Below are positions 52,812-62,219 of a DNA stretch of 64,000 nt, piece by piece (position 1 is the first letter of the stretch; each line of letters opens with the position of its first letter). The stretch comes from Halopseudomonas laoshanensis (lineage in GTDB: Bacteria; Pseudomonadota; Gammaproteobacteria; Pseudomonadales; Pseudomonadaceae), in assembly GCF_008365385.1 (NCBI RefSeq), contig NZ_QOVF01000009.1, positions 1 through 64,000 on the forward strand, in the 5' to 3' direction. The notes beneath the pieces were generated by a model. The model had not been told where the DNA came from. It saw only the letters and a list, made by a program, of their open reading frames with translations, and ran no database searches. The position numbers and the translations under genes were made by a program.

Positions 52812-54206
52812 ATGTCTGAGATCACCTGTTTCAAAGCCTACGACATCCGTGGCCAGCTCGGTACGCAGCTCAACGAAGATATCGCCTACCGTATCGCCCG
52901 GGCCTTCGCCCAGTGGCTCAAGCCCGACCGCATCGTGCTCGGCGGCGACGTGCGTGACACCTCCGAAGCATTGAAAATGGCCCTGGCCAACGGCCTGCGC
53001 GATGAAGGCGTTAACGTCCTGGACCTCGGCCTGGCCGGCACCGAAGAAGTGTATTTCGCCACCTTCCACCTGGGTGTAGAGGGCGGTATCGAAGTGACAG
53101 CCTCACACAACCCGATCGATTACAACGGCCTCAAGTTGGTGCGCGAAGGCTCGCGGCCTATCTCTGCCGATACCGGTTTGGTGCAGATTCGTGAGCTGGC
53201 TGAAGCCAATGTCTATGATCTGGTAGACGGTCGTGACCCAACGGTGCCAGACGCAGAACGCGGCAACTATGAGCGGGTTGATACCCGCGAAGCCTATATT
53301 GAGCACCTGCTGGGCTATATCGAACCAGCCAATTTCACGCCACTAAAGTTGCTAGTCAATGCCGGCAATGGTGCTGCCGGCCCGGCGATTGATGCGCTGG
53401 AAGCGGCGTTCAAGCGGCTTGCGATTCCGGTTGAATTGATCAAGATCTGTCACGAACCTGACGGCAGCTTCCCCAACGGCATTCCCAACCCGATCCTCAC
53501 CGAAAACCGCGGCATGACGCGCGATGCGGTACTGGAACACAAGGCGGATATGGGCATTGCCTGGGATGGCGATTTTGACCGTTGCTTTCTGTTTGATGAG
53601 CAGGGCCGGTTTATTGAGGGGTATTACATCGTCGGCCTGCTGGCTGAAGCCTTTTTGCAGAAAGAACCCGGCGCCAAGATCATCCACGACCCACGTCTGG
53701 TCTGGAACACGGTGGAACAGGTGGAAGAGGGCGGCGGCGTAGCAATTCAGACCAAGGCCGGGCATGCCTTTATCAAGGAACGCATGCGCGCTGAAGACGC
53801 GGTATACGGCGGCGAGATGAGCGCTCACCACTACTTCCGCGACTTCGCCTACTGCGATAGCGGCATGATCCCCTGGCTACTGGTGGCCGAGCTGCTGTGC
53901 GTGAAGGGCAAGCCGATGTCAGAACTGGTCGACGAGCGTATTGCGCGTTATCCGTCTTCGGGCGAGATCAATTTGACCGTCTCAGACGCACCTGCAGTGC
54001 TTGACGCGATTGAAGGTAGATACGCACCAGATGCATTGGATGTAGATCATACAGATGGGGTAAGCATTTGCTTTGCTGACTGGCGCTTTAACCTGCGGGC
54101 GTCAAATACCGAGCCGGTGATCCGCCTGAACGTCGAGAGCCGGGGCGATCAGGCGCTGATGGAGCGGGAAACGCAAAAGCTGTTGGACGCGATCAAGTCG
54201 ATATAG
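52812..54206 (+). CDS. manB: Phosphomannomutase (CpsG/ManB-type)
   Basis: Interconverts mannose-6-phosphate and mannose-1-phosphate; such enzymes may also act on glucose phosphates. The 464-residue alpha-D-phosphohexomutase has the phosphoserine in TASHNP (Ser98), the metal loop DGDFDRC, the [13 protein letters not shown] sugar-binding loop and the [12 protein letters not shown] phosphate-binding end. Sequence matches E. coli CpsG closely throughout, more than it does the long AlgC. No GDP-mannose genes are seen in this window. Confidence 0.93.
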   Translation: MSEITCFKAYDIRGQLGTQLNEDIAYRIARAFAQWLKPDRIVLGGDVRDTSEALKMALANGLRDEGVNVLDLGLAGTEEVYFATFHLGVEGGIEVTASHNPIDYNGLKLVREGSRPISADTGLVQIRELAEANVYDLVDGRDPTVPDAERGNYERVDTREAYIEHLLGYIEPANFTPLKLLVNAGNGAAGPAIDALEAAFKRLAIPVELIKICHEPDGSFPNGIPNPILTENRGMTRDAVLEHKADMGIAWDGDFDRCFLFDEQGRFIEGYYIVGLLAEAFLQKEPGAKIIHDPRLVWNTVEQVEEGGGVAIQTKAGHAFIKERMRAEDAVYGGEMSAHHYFRDFAYCDSGMIPWLLVAELLCVKGKPMSELVDERIARYPSSGEINLTVSDAPAVLDAIEGRYAPDALDVDHTDGVSICFADWRFNLRASNTEPVIRLNVESRGDQALMERETQKLLDAIKSI

Positions 54207-54282
54207 GCGTTACCCGTGGCAGATAGGCCACCCGCATGCTAAACCAGGCAGCTTCAGCTATTGACCGCGAGTAGTTAGAAAC

Positions 54283-55029
54283 TTGTTTATTCTGTCCAAA
54301 CTCATTATCGCGCTCATTTCTCCTCTGGGCACGTCGCTAGCCGTTGGCACCTTTGCGTTGTTGCTGGCCTGCTTTGGTAGAAGACGTCTGGCGGCGGTAA
54401 GTGGCGCACTGGCATTGGTGTGGCTCGGGGTTTGGTCGCTGCCCGCCAGCAGTTTCTGGTTGATAGGCTTGTTGGAGTCCGATTACGTTAGCGTCGATAT
54501 TCAAACGCTTCCGAATAGCGGTGCGGTGGTGGTGCTGGGCGGTGGTATATCACCTGCCGAGAGCCAGACTGATTTTGCCAATCTGCAATCCGGTGCGGAT
54601 CGCATATGGCACGCGGCGCGTCTCTATCACGCTGGTAAAGCCGGTCTTATCGTCCTGAGTGGCGGCCGGCCGGCGGGTACCGTTGAATCTGAAGCGCAGG
54701 CTATGCAGGGCTTTTTGTGGGATCTGGGTGTGCCTGATAGCTATCTCTTGCTGGAAGACCGCAGCCTGAATACCACTGAAAATGCAGTCAATACTGCCGC
54801 TCTGCTACGAAAGCGAGGTGTCTCGGAGATCGTATTAATTACTTCGGCATATCACATGCCGCGGGCAAAGGCGCTTTTCGAGTCGGAAGGTTTGCAGGTG
54901 GTTGCTGCAGCTACCGATTACCAGAGCGTTGCGATGCCACCCTGGCGGTTATGGTTGCCGGATACAAAAGCCTTGGATATCAGCGGCAACGTGTTCAAAG
55001 AGTTAGTCGGACGTTGGTCAGGCCGTTGA
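54283..55029 (+). CDS. YdcF/ElyC-like DUF218 protein
   Basis: A 248-residue membrane-anchored DUF218 protein. Two N-terminal hydrophobic segments (about residues 1-30 and 32-60) are followed by the conserved VVVLGGGI, RIWHAARLYHAGKAGLIVLSGG and SLNTTENAVNT, then VLITSAYHMPRAKALFE. ElyC of E. coli is involved in peptidoglycan or lipid-carrier metabolism. The TTG at 54283 is the only start fitting the first helix; the ribosome-binding site is weak. The position between manB and galE may be incidental. Confidence 0.82.
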   Translation: MFILSKLIIALISPLGTSLAVGTFALLLACFGRRRLAAVSGALALVWLGVWSLPASSFWLIGLLESDYVSVDIQTLPNSGAVVVLGGGISPAESQTDFANLQSGADRIWHAARLYHAGKAGLIVLSGGRPAGTVESEAQAMQGFLWDLGVPDSYLLLEDRSLNTTENAVNTAALLRKRGVSEIVLITSAYHMPRAKALFESEGLQVVAAATDYQSVAMPPWRLWLPDTKALDISGNVFKELVGRWSGR

Positions 55030-55185
55030 TACGTCCTGATAGTGTTTTTCAGGCGCTGTATGTTTCCCGAGGGAATGCGAGACTTTCGCAATGCTCCTGT
55101 ACCTTGCCCAGTGTTACAATCTCCTCTCTCAGTCCTATTCCAGATCTGTTTGATCTAGCCTTCAGCTTTTATGGGTGACCTTCCT

Positions 55186-56199
55186 ATGAGCCAAACCATT
55201 TTGGTAACCGGCGGTGCCGGTTATATCGGTACTCATACCTGCCTCAAGCTGTTCGAAGCGGGATATCAGGTGGTGGTGCTGGATAATTTCAGCAACAGCT
55301 CGCCGGAAGCGCTCCGGCGAGTGGAACAGATTAGCGGGCACAGGGCTGTCTGTGTTGAAGGCAATATCAACGATGGTGATCTGTTAGATCGGGTTTTCGC
55401 TGAACACGCAATTGATGCAGTGATCCACTTCGCCGGTCTGAAGTCCGTTGGCGAGTCGGTGCAGCAGCCGCTTCGTTACTATCAAAATAACGTCAGTGGC
55501 ACGCTGGTGCTGTGTGACGCCATGCAGCGCGCGGGCCTCAAGAACCTGGTGTTCAGCTCTTCCGCGACAGTTTATGGTGATCCTGCGAGCCTGCCGATCC
55601 GCGAAGATTTTCCGACCAGCGCGACCAATCCATATGGCCGCTCCAAGTTGATGATTGAAGAGCTGCTGACGGATCTGCACCGGGCTGATCCGGAGTGGAA
55701 TGTCGCGTTGCTGCGTTATTTCAACCCTGTAGGCGCGCACCCGAGCGGGCTGATCGGTGAGGATCCAGCCGGCATTCCGAATAACCTTATGCCCTACATC
55801 GCACAGGTAGCGGTCGGGCGGCTTGAATATTTGACGGTATTTGGCGGTGATTACCCCACCCCAGACGGTACTGGCGTGCGAGATTATATTCACGTAATGG
55901 ATCTGGCGGCCGGTCATGTGCAGGCGCTGCTGTGGTTGGAACATCAGCGCGGGATCAAGGCGTTTAATCTGGGCACGGGTCAGGGCTATTCGGTGTTGGA
56001 TATGCTCAAGACCTTCGAGCAGGCCTGTGGTAAGTCGTTGCCATATCAATTGGCCGAACGCCGCCCAGGCGATGTGGCCAGTTGCTACGCTGACCCGCAA
56101 TTAGCGGCGGACGAATTGAACTGGAGGGCTGAGTTGAACGTCAAAGCCATGTGTGCCGATGCATGGCGCTGGCAGTCCGAAAACCCGGACGGTTACTGA
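55186..56199 (+). CDS. galE: UDP-glucose 4-epimerase
   Basis: GalE interconverts UDP-glucose and UDP-galactose. The 337-residue SDR enzyme carries TGGAGYIGTHTCLKL near residue 8, HFAGLKSVGESV, SSSATVYG (Ser/Thr) and the catalytic YGRSK (Tyr, Lys). The NPVGAHPSGLIGEDP segment and the C-terminal RRPGDVASCYADP are typical of true GalE. The ATG at 55186 begins the conserved N-terminus; an upstream ATG at 55171 would add five residues. Confidence 0.93.
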   Translation: MSQTILVTGGAGYIGTHTCLKLFEAGYQVVVLDNFSNSSPEALRRVEQISGHRAVCVEGNINDGDLLDRVFAEHAIDAVIHFAGLKSVGESVQQPLRYYQNNVSGTLVLCDAMQRAGLKNLVFSSSATVYGDPASLPIREDFPTSATNPYGRSKLMIEELLTDLHRADPEWNVALLRYFNPVGAHPSGLIGEDPAGIPNNLMPYIAQVAVGRLEYLTVFGGDYPTPDGTGVRDYIHVMDLAAGHVQALLWLEHQRGIKAFNLGTGQGYSVLDMLKTFEQACGKSLPYQLAERRPGDVASCYADPQLAADELNWRAELNVKAMCADAWRWQSENPDGY

Positions 56200-56268
56200 C
56201 CTGCCATTGCTCAACTGGGTGATGGTTAAGGGTATAATGTCATTTTGACATAACGATAGGAGTATGAT

Positions 56269-58266
56269 GTGGTCAAGGACCGATTAATTAATTTGAGTTA
56301 CCGCCATAAGCGGATTATTCAGATCGCAGCAGATTTTGTGTTGCTCTCTATCGCTATGTGGGCGGCGCTGTATTTGCGCCTTAGCCAGGCAGGGTGGGTA
56401 TTGCCTGTAGGTGATCAGCTCTGGCTGTTTTTAATCGCTCCAGCTGTAGCCATTCCGATTTATATCAGGCTGGGTATGTATCGCGCTGTTATGCGGCACT
56501 TCGGCAACGATGCTCTAATGGTGATTTTCAAGGCTGTGACCTTGGGTTTTCTGGCGTATATGCTGGTGTTGATGGTGCTGCGGGATTCTGGATTTGAGGT
56601 GTTATTTCCTCGCTCGGTGTTCTTCTCTTATTGGAGTCTGTGCTTGATGTTGGTGGGCGGTTTGCGCTTGCTGGCTCGGCAATATTTTATGGGTGACTGG
56701 TTTGGCTCCGGCGCCTCGAAACAACAGGCCGATGAGTCTCCCGGCGGTAAGCCGGTGGCGATTTATGGTGCCGGCGCTGCAGGTAATCAACTGCTGGCGT
56801 CGTTGCGTGTAGGTCAACTATACCGGCCGGTAGCATTTGTCGATGATGATGAGAGTGTCATTGGCCGCATGATCGCAGGTTTGCCGGTGTACTCGCCCGA
56901 TCAGGTCGGGATAATGATGGCCGACAAAGGGGTGAAAGAGCTATTTATGGCCATTCCCTCCGCCACCCGTGCTCGTCGTCAAGAAGTGCTTAGCACCCTG
57001 CAGGCTTATGCGCTGCATGTGCGTACCATCCCTGGTTTGATGGACCTGGCAAGCGGCAAAGTCAAGGTTGATGACCTGCAGGAGGTTGATATTGCCGATC
57101 TGCTGGGCCGTGATTCCGTACCGCCAGATCAGTCGCTGTTCGAGCGTTGCATCAAAGACAAGGCGGTGATGGTGACTGGCGCGGGTGGCTCCATTGGCAG
57201 CGAACTCTGCCGGCAGATTATCCTTTCCAACCCGAAAACGCTGGTGCTATTTGAGCATAGCGAATTCGCGCTCTATGAAATTCATTCCGAGCTGACGGGG
57301 TACCTGCGTACGCAGAACCTGAGTACGGTGCTGATTCCTATCCTGGGGTCTATCCGGAACTATCGCCGGCTGCAGGATGTGATTAACGCCTGGGATATTA
57401 ATACGATCTACCACGCTGCAGCTTACAAACACGTGCCGATGGTTGAACACAATGTGGCTGAAGGCATCATGAACAATGTGTTCGGTACCTTGAACACAGC
57501 CCAGGCCGCGATCAAATGTCGCGTTGAGAATTTCGTACTTATTTCGACTGACAAAGCCGTGCGCCCAACCAACGTGATGGGTTCAACTAAGCGCATGGCG
57601 GAATTGGTATTACAGGCTTTAAGTGCCGAGCAGGCGCCACACTTGTGGGGCGAGCAAGCGCCGGTCAATCAAGTCAATCGCACGCGTTTTACCATGGTGC
57701 GTTTTGGCAATGTGTTGGGCTCTTCCGGCTCGGTCATACCGCTGTTCCGCGAGCAGATTCGTCGCGGGGGTCCTATTACCGTAACCCATCCGGATATTAC
57801 CCGGTACTTTATGACCATCCCTGAAGCTGCGCAGTTGGTAATCCAGGCAGGTTCGATGGGTAAGGGCGGTGATGTGTTCGTGCTGGATATGGGCGAGCCG
57901 GTGACCATTGTTAATCTGGCGCGCAAGATGATTCAGCTGTCAGGCCTGACGGTACGTGACGAGATGAATATCAACGGTGATATCGGCATTACCTTCAGCG
58001 GGCTGCGGCCGGGTGAGAAGCTGTATGAGGAGCTGTTGATCGGCGATAACCCGGAAACGACCGCACATGAGAAAATTCACCGTGCCAACGAGGTGTTTAT
58101 TCCGTGGGCGGAGCTGTCACCTATTCTCGACAAGCTTCGTCAGGCGGTACGTGAAGATGATTATGAACAGGTGCGCCTGACTCTATTGCACGCGGTGCAG
58201 GGTTACCAGCCGAGTAACGGGATTGTGGATCTGATTTACGAGCAGAAGACGCTACGAGCGGAGTAA
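56269..58266 (+). CDS. wbpM: WbpM-like membrane-bound UDP-sugar 4,6-dehydratase
   Basis: WbpM converts UDP-D-GlcNAc to the 4-keto-6-deoxy sugar required for D-QuiNAc/D-FucNAc-initiated O-antigen. The 665-residue protein has four N-terminal membrane helices (to about residue 145), a first Rossmann domain (VAIYGAGAAGNQLLASL near 166) and the catalytic SDR domain with VTGAGGSIGSELC near residue 303, HAAAYKHVPMVE and STDKAVRPTNVMGSTKR (Met-x3-Lys). The GTG start at 56269 has AGGAG six bases before it, and TATAAT at 56233-56238 could be part of its promoter. A strong terminator follows, marking the end of the polysaccharide locus. Confidence 0.94.
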   Translation: MVKDRLINLSYRHKRIIQIAADFVLLSIAMWAALYLRLSQAGWVLPVGDQLWLFLIAPAVAIPIYIRLGMYRAVMRHFGNDALMVIFKAVTLGFLAYMLVLMVLRDSGFEVLFPRSVFFSYWSLCLMLVGGLRLLARQYFMGDWFGSGASKQQADESPGGKPVAIYGAGAAGNQLLASLRVGQLYRPVAFVDDDESVIGRMIAGLPVYSPDQVGIMMADKGVKELFMAIPSATRARRQEVLSTLQAYALHVRTIPGLMDLASGKVKVDDLQEVDIADLLGRDSVPPDQSLFERCIKDKAVMVTGAGGSIGSELCRQIILSNPKTLVLFEHSEFALYEIHSELTGYLRTQNLSTVLIPILGSIRNYRRLQDVINAWDINTIYHAAAYKHVPMVEHNVAEGIMNNVFGTLNTAQAAIKCRVENFVLISTDKAVRPTNVMGSTKRMAELVLQALSAEQAPHLWGEQAPVNQVNRTRFTMVRFGNVLGSSGSVIPLFREQIRRGGPITVTHPDITRYFMTIPEAAQLVIQAGSMGKGGDVFVLDMGEPVTIVNLARKMIQLSGLTVRDEMNINGDIGITFSGLRPGEKLYEELLIGDNPETTAHEKIHRANEVFIPWAELSPILDKLRQAVREDDYEQVRLTLLHAVQGYQPSNGIVDLIYEQKTLRAE

Positions 58267-58285
58267 GTTGGTAGCGCGCTTGAAG

Positions 58286-58310
58286 ACCCGGAGATGTTCC
58301 GGGTTTTTTT
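58286..58310 (+). terminator. Intrinsic terminator after wbpM
   Basis: ACCCGGA-GATGT-TCCGGGT followed by TTTTTT: a seven-pair stem and T-run, 20 bases after the wbpM stop. It closes the + strand precursor genes. Confidence 0.9.
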
Positions 58311-58331
58311 GTGCCTGAATTCCGTTGGCTT

Positions 58332-58700
58332 CTACCTGCCCACTTCGCTGAAGCTGGCGCAGGCGTGGTCGAGAAACCGCTCTACCTTGGCCAGCGCTGG
58401 AGCGGTGAGGGTGACCAGGCGGATGCGTTTGTCCGTCTCGCATTCATGCTCGGCGAGCATGCCCTGGTCTATGGCGTTCTGTACGTATTTCACCGCCGTG
58501 CGGCGGCTGATGTTGGGCATTAGATCGTAGAGGTCGGTTTTTGCCTTGGCCGACTCGTTGCGCGTAAGCCACATCTGGGTGAACAGGTCGCAGTAGTTCA
58601 GATCGCTGAAGCTGGTATCAGCAAAGGTTTCGGCCCAGAAGCTGTCGATCGCAAAAATCGCCTGGGCTGCCTGGATGCGGTGGGTGTTGAGTTTGCTCAT
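58332..58700 (-). CDS. Winged-helix (MarR-like) transcriptional regulator
   Basis: A 122-residue protein with a likely winged helix-turn-helix: residues about 55-75 (AKTDLYDLMPNISRRTAVKYVQNAI) form the HTH and MLAEHECETDKRIRLVTLT the wing (the D--R--L segment). It resembles MarR-type regulators but has short flanking helices. It lies alone on the - strand between the wbpM terminator and a repeat block. Its targets are unknown; the divergent TIM-barrel/desaturase genes are the nearest candidates. Confidence 0.7.
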   Translation of the reverse strand: MSKLNTHRIQAAQAIFAIDSFWAETFADTSFSDLNYCDLFTQMWLTRNESAKAKTDLYDLMPNISRRTAVKYVQNAIDQGMLAEHECETDKRIRLVTLTAPALAKVERFLDHACASFSEVGR

Positions 58701-58811
58701 GGGTATGTCCGTATTCCTTAAGCTGTGTATTAGGCGTTATTGGGGCGTTTGGTGCAATCGGTGATGAAATCCACACCCCCTGGTCGTCATTCTCGCACCC
58801 TACCACTCGTC

Positions 58812-59011
58812 ATCCTCGCGAATGCGGGGATCCATTTTGGGTTTGATCTGTTGGCTTGTTGGTGCGCGCCGAAAGTCAGAATGGATTCCCGCCTTCGCGG
58901 GAATGACGGGGTGGGGCGGGAATGGAGGTGCGGGGAAGCACCCTCTGTTCGTCATCCCCGGATCACACCGGTCGTTATCCCACTGACCGTCATCCCCGCG
59001 CAGGCGGGGAT
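58812..59011. repeat. Dispersed palindromes before the TIM-barrel gene
   Basis: Three copies of the palindrome, at 58812-58831 (imperfect), 58885-58904 and 58992-59011, in a 500-base region without a gene. The part from 59020 to 59212 is AT-richer and should hold the promoter of the next gene. Confidence 0.8.
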
Positions 59012-59212
59012 CCAGTCGGAGGTGATCACTTACGCAGTATTCCGGTGCAATCTAGAGCGGCTTGCTCCGATGTTGTGCAGTTATCTAAGCACGCCTTCGC
59101 GCCTATACATGCCGATTAGCATGTAAAACAGAGACCTATGCAAAGTTGCACCTATATGGCATGCGGATTGCTTTAGTACTGGTTAGTGATTAACCGGTTT
59201 GGAGTAAGTGGC

Positions 59213-60076
59213 ATGCGATTGGATCTGTTTAAAACGGTGTGGGGCCATGAAGGCACGTTTGAGGAGGCCGCGACCTTGGCGGTGGATGCCGGGTTTGCGG
59301 GCATAGAAGCGCCTGCGCCCGCAGACGCCGAAGAGTTCCAGCAGCTGGCCACCGTCCTAGCCACTCACGGCCTGGATTACATCGCGGAGATCTGCACGGC
59401 AGGCAGCTACGTGCCAGACCGCCACGCTACACCGGACGAACATCTGGCGTCCCTCGAAACCAAGATCAAACGTAGCCTGCCGCTGGACCCGCGCTTCTGC
59501 AATGTGATGGCGGGCTGTGATGCCTGGCCTTTGGACGTGCAGATCGATTTCTTCCGCCGAGCCCAGGACCTGGCTGACCGCTTTGGCGTGATGTGTAGCT
59601 TTGAGACCCACCGCGGCCGGTCCTTCTTCAACCCCTGGGTGACCCGCGACGTACTGCGTGCAGTACCCGATTTACGCATTACCTGCGACTTCAGCCACTG
59701 GGTGGTGGTGTGTGAGCGGCTGATGGATTCGGAGTGGGACACCATTCTGGAAGTCGCCGAAAAGGCGCACCACATGCACAGCCGCGTTGGCTACGACCAA
59801 GGTCCCCAAGTCCCGCACCCGGCCGCCCCGGAATACGCCGAGGCGCTGGAATCGCATGAGCGCTGCTGGCAGGCGATCTGGGAAAGCCAGGCGCGCCGCG
59901 GGTATGCGGTGAGCACCATGACTCCGGAATTTGGGCCAGATGGTTACCTGCATACGCAGCCCTTTACCGGGATGCCGGTGGCGGACCTGTGGCAGGTGAA
60001 CAAGTGGGTGGGTTTGCGTGAACGGGATCGCTTTGCGGATTGGGTGGGTGTGAAGCAGACGCGGGCGGTGGGCTAG
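59213..60076 (+). CDS. Sugar phosphate isomerase/epimerase-like TIM-barrel protein
   Basis: A 287-residue xylose-isomerase-like TIM barrel. Features: LFKTVWGHEGTFEEAATLAVDAGFAGIEAP at the start, FETHRGRSFFNPWVT, ITCDFSHWVVV and HSRVGYDQGPQVPHP, with Glu, Asp and His residues of the metal site. ATG 59213 has GGAGTAAG nearby and is preferred to GTG 59186. It is followed by a desaturase and an ABC transporter on the same strand. The substrate is not identifiable; members of this family act on sugars, inositols and other small molecules. Confidence 0.75.
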   Translation: MRLDLFKTVWGHEGTFEEAATLAVDAGFAGIEAPAPADAEEFQQLATVLATHGLDYIAEICTAGSYVPDRHATPDEHLASLETKIKRSLPLDPRFCNVMAGCDAWPLDVQIDFFRRAQDLADRFGVMCSFETHRGRSFFNPWVTRDVLRAVPDLRITCDFSHWVVVCERLMDSEWDTILEVAEKAHHMHSRVGYDQGPQVPHPAAPEYAEALESHERCWQAIWESQARRGYAVSTMTPEFGPDGYLHTQPFTGMPVADLWQVNKWVGLRERDRFADWVGVKQTRAVG

Positions 60077-60104
60077 GCCAAGGCTGGTTTGAGACACCGC
60101 TTGG

Positions 60105-60252
60105 ATTCCCACCTGCGCGGGAATGACTCCTCTCTCACGTCATCCTCGCTTCCATCCCGTCATCCCCGCGCACGCGGGGATCCATTTTGGGATGGTTGTT
60201 TTGGAGTGGGGCCGGGCAAAAGGTCAAGGTGGATTCCCGCTTTCGCGGGAAT
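60105..60252. repeat. Dispersed palindromes before the desaturase gene
   Basis: Three copies of the palindrome at 60105-60124, 60162-60181 and 60233-60252 in the 230-base gap between the TIM-barrel gene and the desaturase gene. Confidence 0.8.
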
Positions 60253-60308
60253 GACGAAGTAGGGCGGGGATCCAAGCGGTTTACGTGTATTAACAGGAGA
60301 TATCGGAC

Positions 60309-61322
60309 ATGCAGTTTTACAAGAACATCTGGCGCGACGAGGGCATGCTGCCTAACACGTTGGCCATCGGCTACGTATTGCTGACCTACTTCGGTGGCTG
60401 GGCGTTGCTGTTTGTCCGTACCTGGTGGAGTCTGCCGCTTGGGGTGCTGGCCGTCGCACATGGCATGACCATCGCCGCCTACCTGCTGCACGACTGCGGG
60501 CACAATGCGCTGTGCAAGAAGGTCGAGCACAACACTGTGATCGGTCGCTGGATGAACGTGATCACCGGCTCGCATTACGGCACCTATGAGGATATGCGCT
60601 ACAAGCACATGCGCCACCACGTGGACAATTGCGAGCCGGTGGCCTTCGACTACCGCACCTTTATCACCAAGCGCCCGTTACTGCACAAGATCATCCGCGG
60701 TCTCGAGTGGTGTTACATCCCCGCGGTCGAGCTGCTGATGCATACCATGCTGATCGCCGCGCCCTTTATGTATGAAAGCAAAAAGGCCCAGCGCGGCCGC
60801 GTACTGCGCATCACTTTGCTGCGTTTCAGTCTGTTTGCTTTGGTCGTCTGGTTCGCGCCCTGGGCTGCGCTGGGCTACGCGGTGGCCTACTGCCTGTTCC
60901 TGACCTTTCTACGCTTTATGGACAGCTTTCAGCACAACTACGAGATCTTCTACACGCTGGACACGCCCGACGCCAAGCCGCCGTACAAAGGCGTGCGTGA
61001 GTACGAGGAGGCCAATACCTACAGCAATCTGATCTCCTCGCGCTGGCCCTGGCTGAATCTGCTGGCGCTGAACTTCTCCTATCACAACGCCCATCACACC
61101 AAGCCGAACATGGCCTGGTTCCGGCTGCCGGCCTTTCATCAACAGATCTACGCCGGGCAGTGCCCGCAGCAGTTGAGTGTGTGGGGGCAGGTGAAGAGCT
61201 TTCACCGGCATCGTGTGGCGCGGGTGCTGGCTGAGGAATACGGCACGGCCGATGTGCGCGATACGGTGCGTGATGGCAAGGCGGTTGGGGTCAATGCGTT
61301 GTCTTTCCTGACGGCATTCTGA
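60309..61322 (+). CDS. Membrane fatty acid desaturase-like di-iron enzyme
   Basis: A 337-residue integral membrane desaturase/hydroxylase. The three histidine boxes are HDCGH (residues 61-65), HMRHH (100-104) and HNAHH (259-263), which bind two irons. Hydrophobic segments around residues 20-60 and 160-215 would cross the membrane. It would oxidise an acyl or lipid-like substrate with O2. The ATG has AGGAGA ten bases upstream. It may be co-transcribed with the ABC transporter genes that follow after 55 bases, an unusual pairing. Confidence 0.85.
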   Translation: MQFYKNIWRDEGMLPNTLAIGYVLLTYFGGWALLFVRTWWSLPLGVLAVAHGMTIAAYLLHDCGHNALCKKVEHNTVIGRWMNVITGSHYGTYEDMRYKHMRHHVDNCEPVAFDYRTFITKRPLLHKIIRGLEWCYIPAVELLMHTMLIAAPFMYESKKAQRGRVLRITLLRFSLFALVVWFAPWAALGYAVAYCLFLTFLRFMDSFQHNYEIFYTLDTPDAKPPYKGVREYEEANTYSNLISSRWPWLNLLALNFSYHNAHHTKPNMAWFRLPAFHQQIYAGQCPQQLSVWGQVKSFHRHRVARVLAEEYGTADVRDTVRDGKAVGVNALSFLTAF

Positions 61323-61377
61323 GCGCAATGCTGGCTGGCTTTTGCCCTGGATAGGGGCGTTTACGGGGAGTGTATTG

Positions 61378-62193
61378 ATGCCGGGATTAATGGCAGCAGT
61401 CTGGGAGCAGTTGGATTTCAAGCAGCCAGTGGCACCGGGTATCAAGTTGGTTTTGGGCGTGGTGGCGTGGGTTGCCTTTGTGTTGGCCTGGCATTTTGCG
61501 GCCACGGCTGACGGCACACCCAGCCCGCTGTTTCCCGGGCCGCTTCAGGTGCTGGGGGCCCTGCGCGAACTGTTTATGGAGCGTGGCTTCAGCTCGGACG
61601 TGCTTGGCAGCTTGCGGCGTATCGGTATCAGTTTTGGCCTGGCGGTGGCTATCGCGGTGCCGCTGGGTGTGTTGATGGGTGCCTTCCCACTGGTTTCGGC
61701 GTTCTTCAATCCGCTGGTCTCGGCTTTCCGCTATCTGCCCGCACCGGCATTTATTCCGCTGCTGCTGATGTGGTTGGGCACGGGTGATGAACAGAAGATC
61801 GCGTTGCTGGTTCTGGGGGTGGTGTGGTTTCTGATCACGCTGGTCAGCGATGTGGTGCGCCAGGTACCGACCGATTTTATCGAGACATCCAAGACGCTGG
61901 GGGCGTCGCGCAAGGTGATCCTGTGGACGGTGGTGGTGCCAGCGGCTTTGCCAGGGATTGTCGACACCTGCCGGCAGATGCTCGCGGTGAGCTGGACCTA
62001 CCTGGTGATCGCCGAGATTGTTGCGGCCACTGACGGCATCGGCGCGATGATGATGCGCGCCCGTCGCTTTGTGCATGTGGACGACATCATGGCCGGGATC
62101 GTGGTGATTGGGGTGCTGGGTTTGTTGTGTGATTTGGCGTTTCGTGGGGTGCATTGGCTAGCGTTTCCTTATTTGCGTCAGCGGGGAAGGTAA
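61378..62193 (+). CDS. ABC transporter permease (SsuC/TauC-like)
   Basis: A 271-residue inner-membrane permease of the nitrate/sulfonate/taurine type, with about six hydrophobic segments and the EAA-like loop (FIETSKTLGASRKVILWTVVVPAALPGI near residue 170). The ATG at 61378 with GGGGAG nine bases upstream is favoured over the frame's TTG at 61342. It works with the binding protein and ATPase that follow. Confidence 0.9.
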   Translation: MPGLMAAVWEQLDFKQPVAPGIKLVLGVVAWVAFVLAWHFAATADGTPSPLFPGPLQVLGALRELFMERGFSSDVLGSLRRIGISFGLAVAIAVPLGVLMGAFPLVSAFFNPLVSAFRYLPAPAFIPLLLMWLGTGDEQKIALLVLGVVWFLITLVSDVVRQVPTDFIETSKTLGASRKVILWTVVVPAALPGIVDTCRQMLAVSWTYLVIAEIVAATDGIGAMMMRARRFVHVDDIMAGIVVIGVLGLLCDLAFRGVHWLAFPYLRQRGR

Positions 62194-62219
62194 AGAATTA
62201 CTCATCTAGGAGAATCACT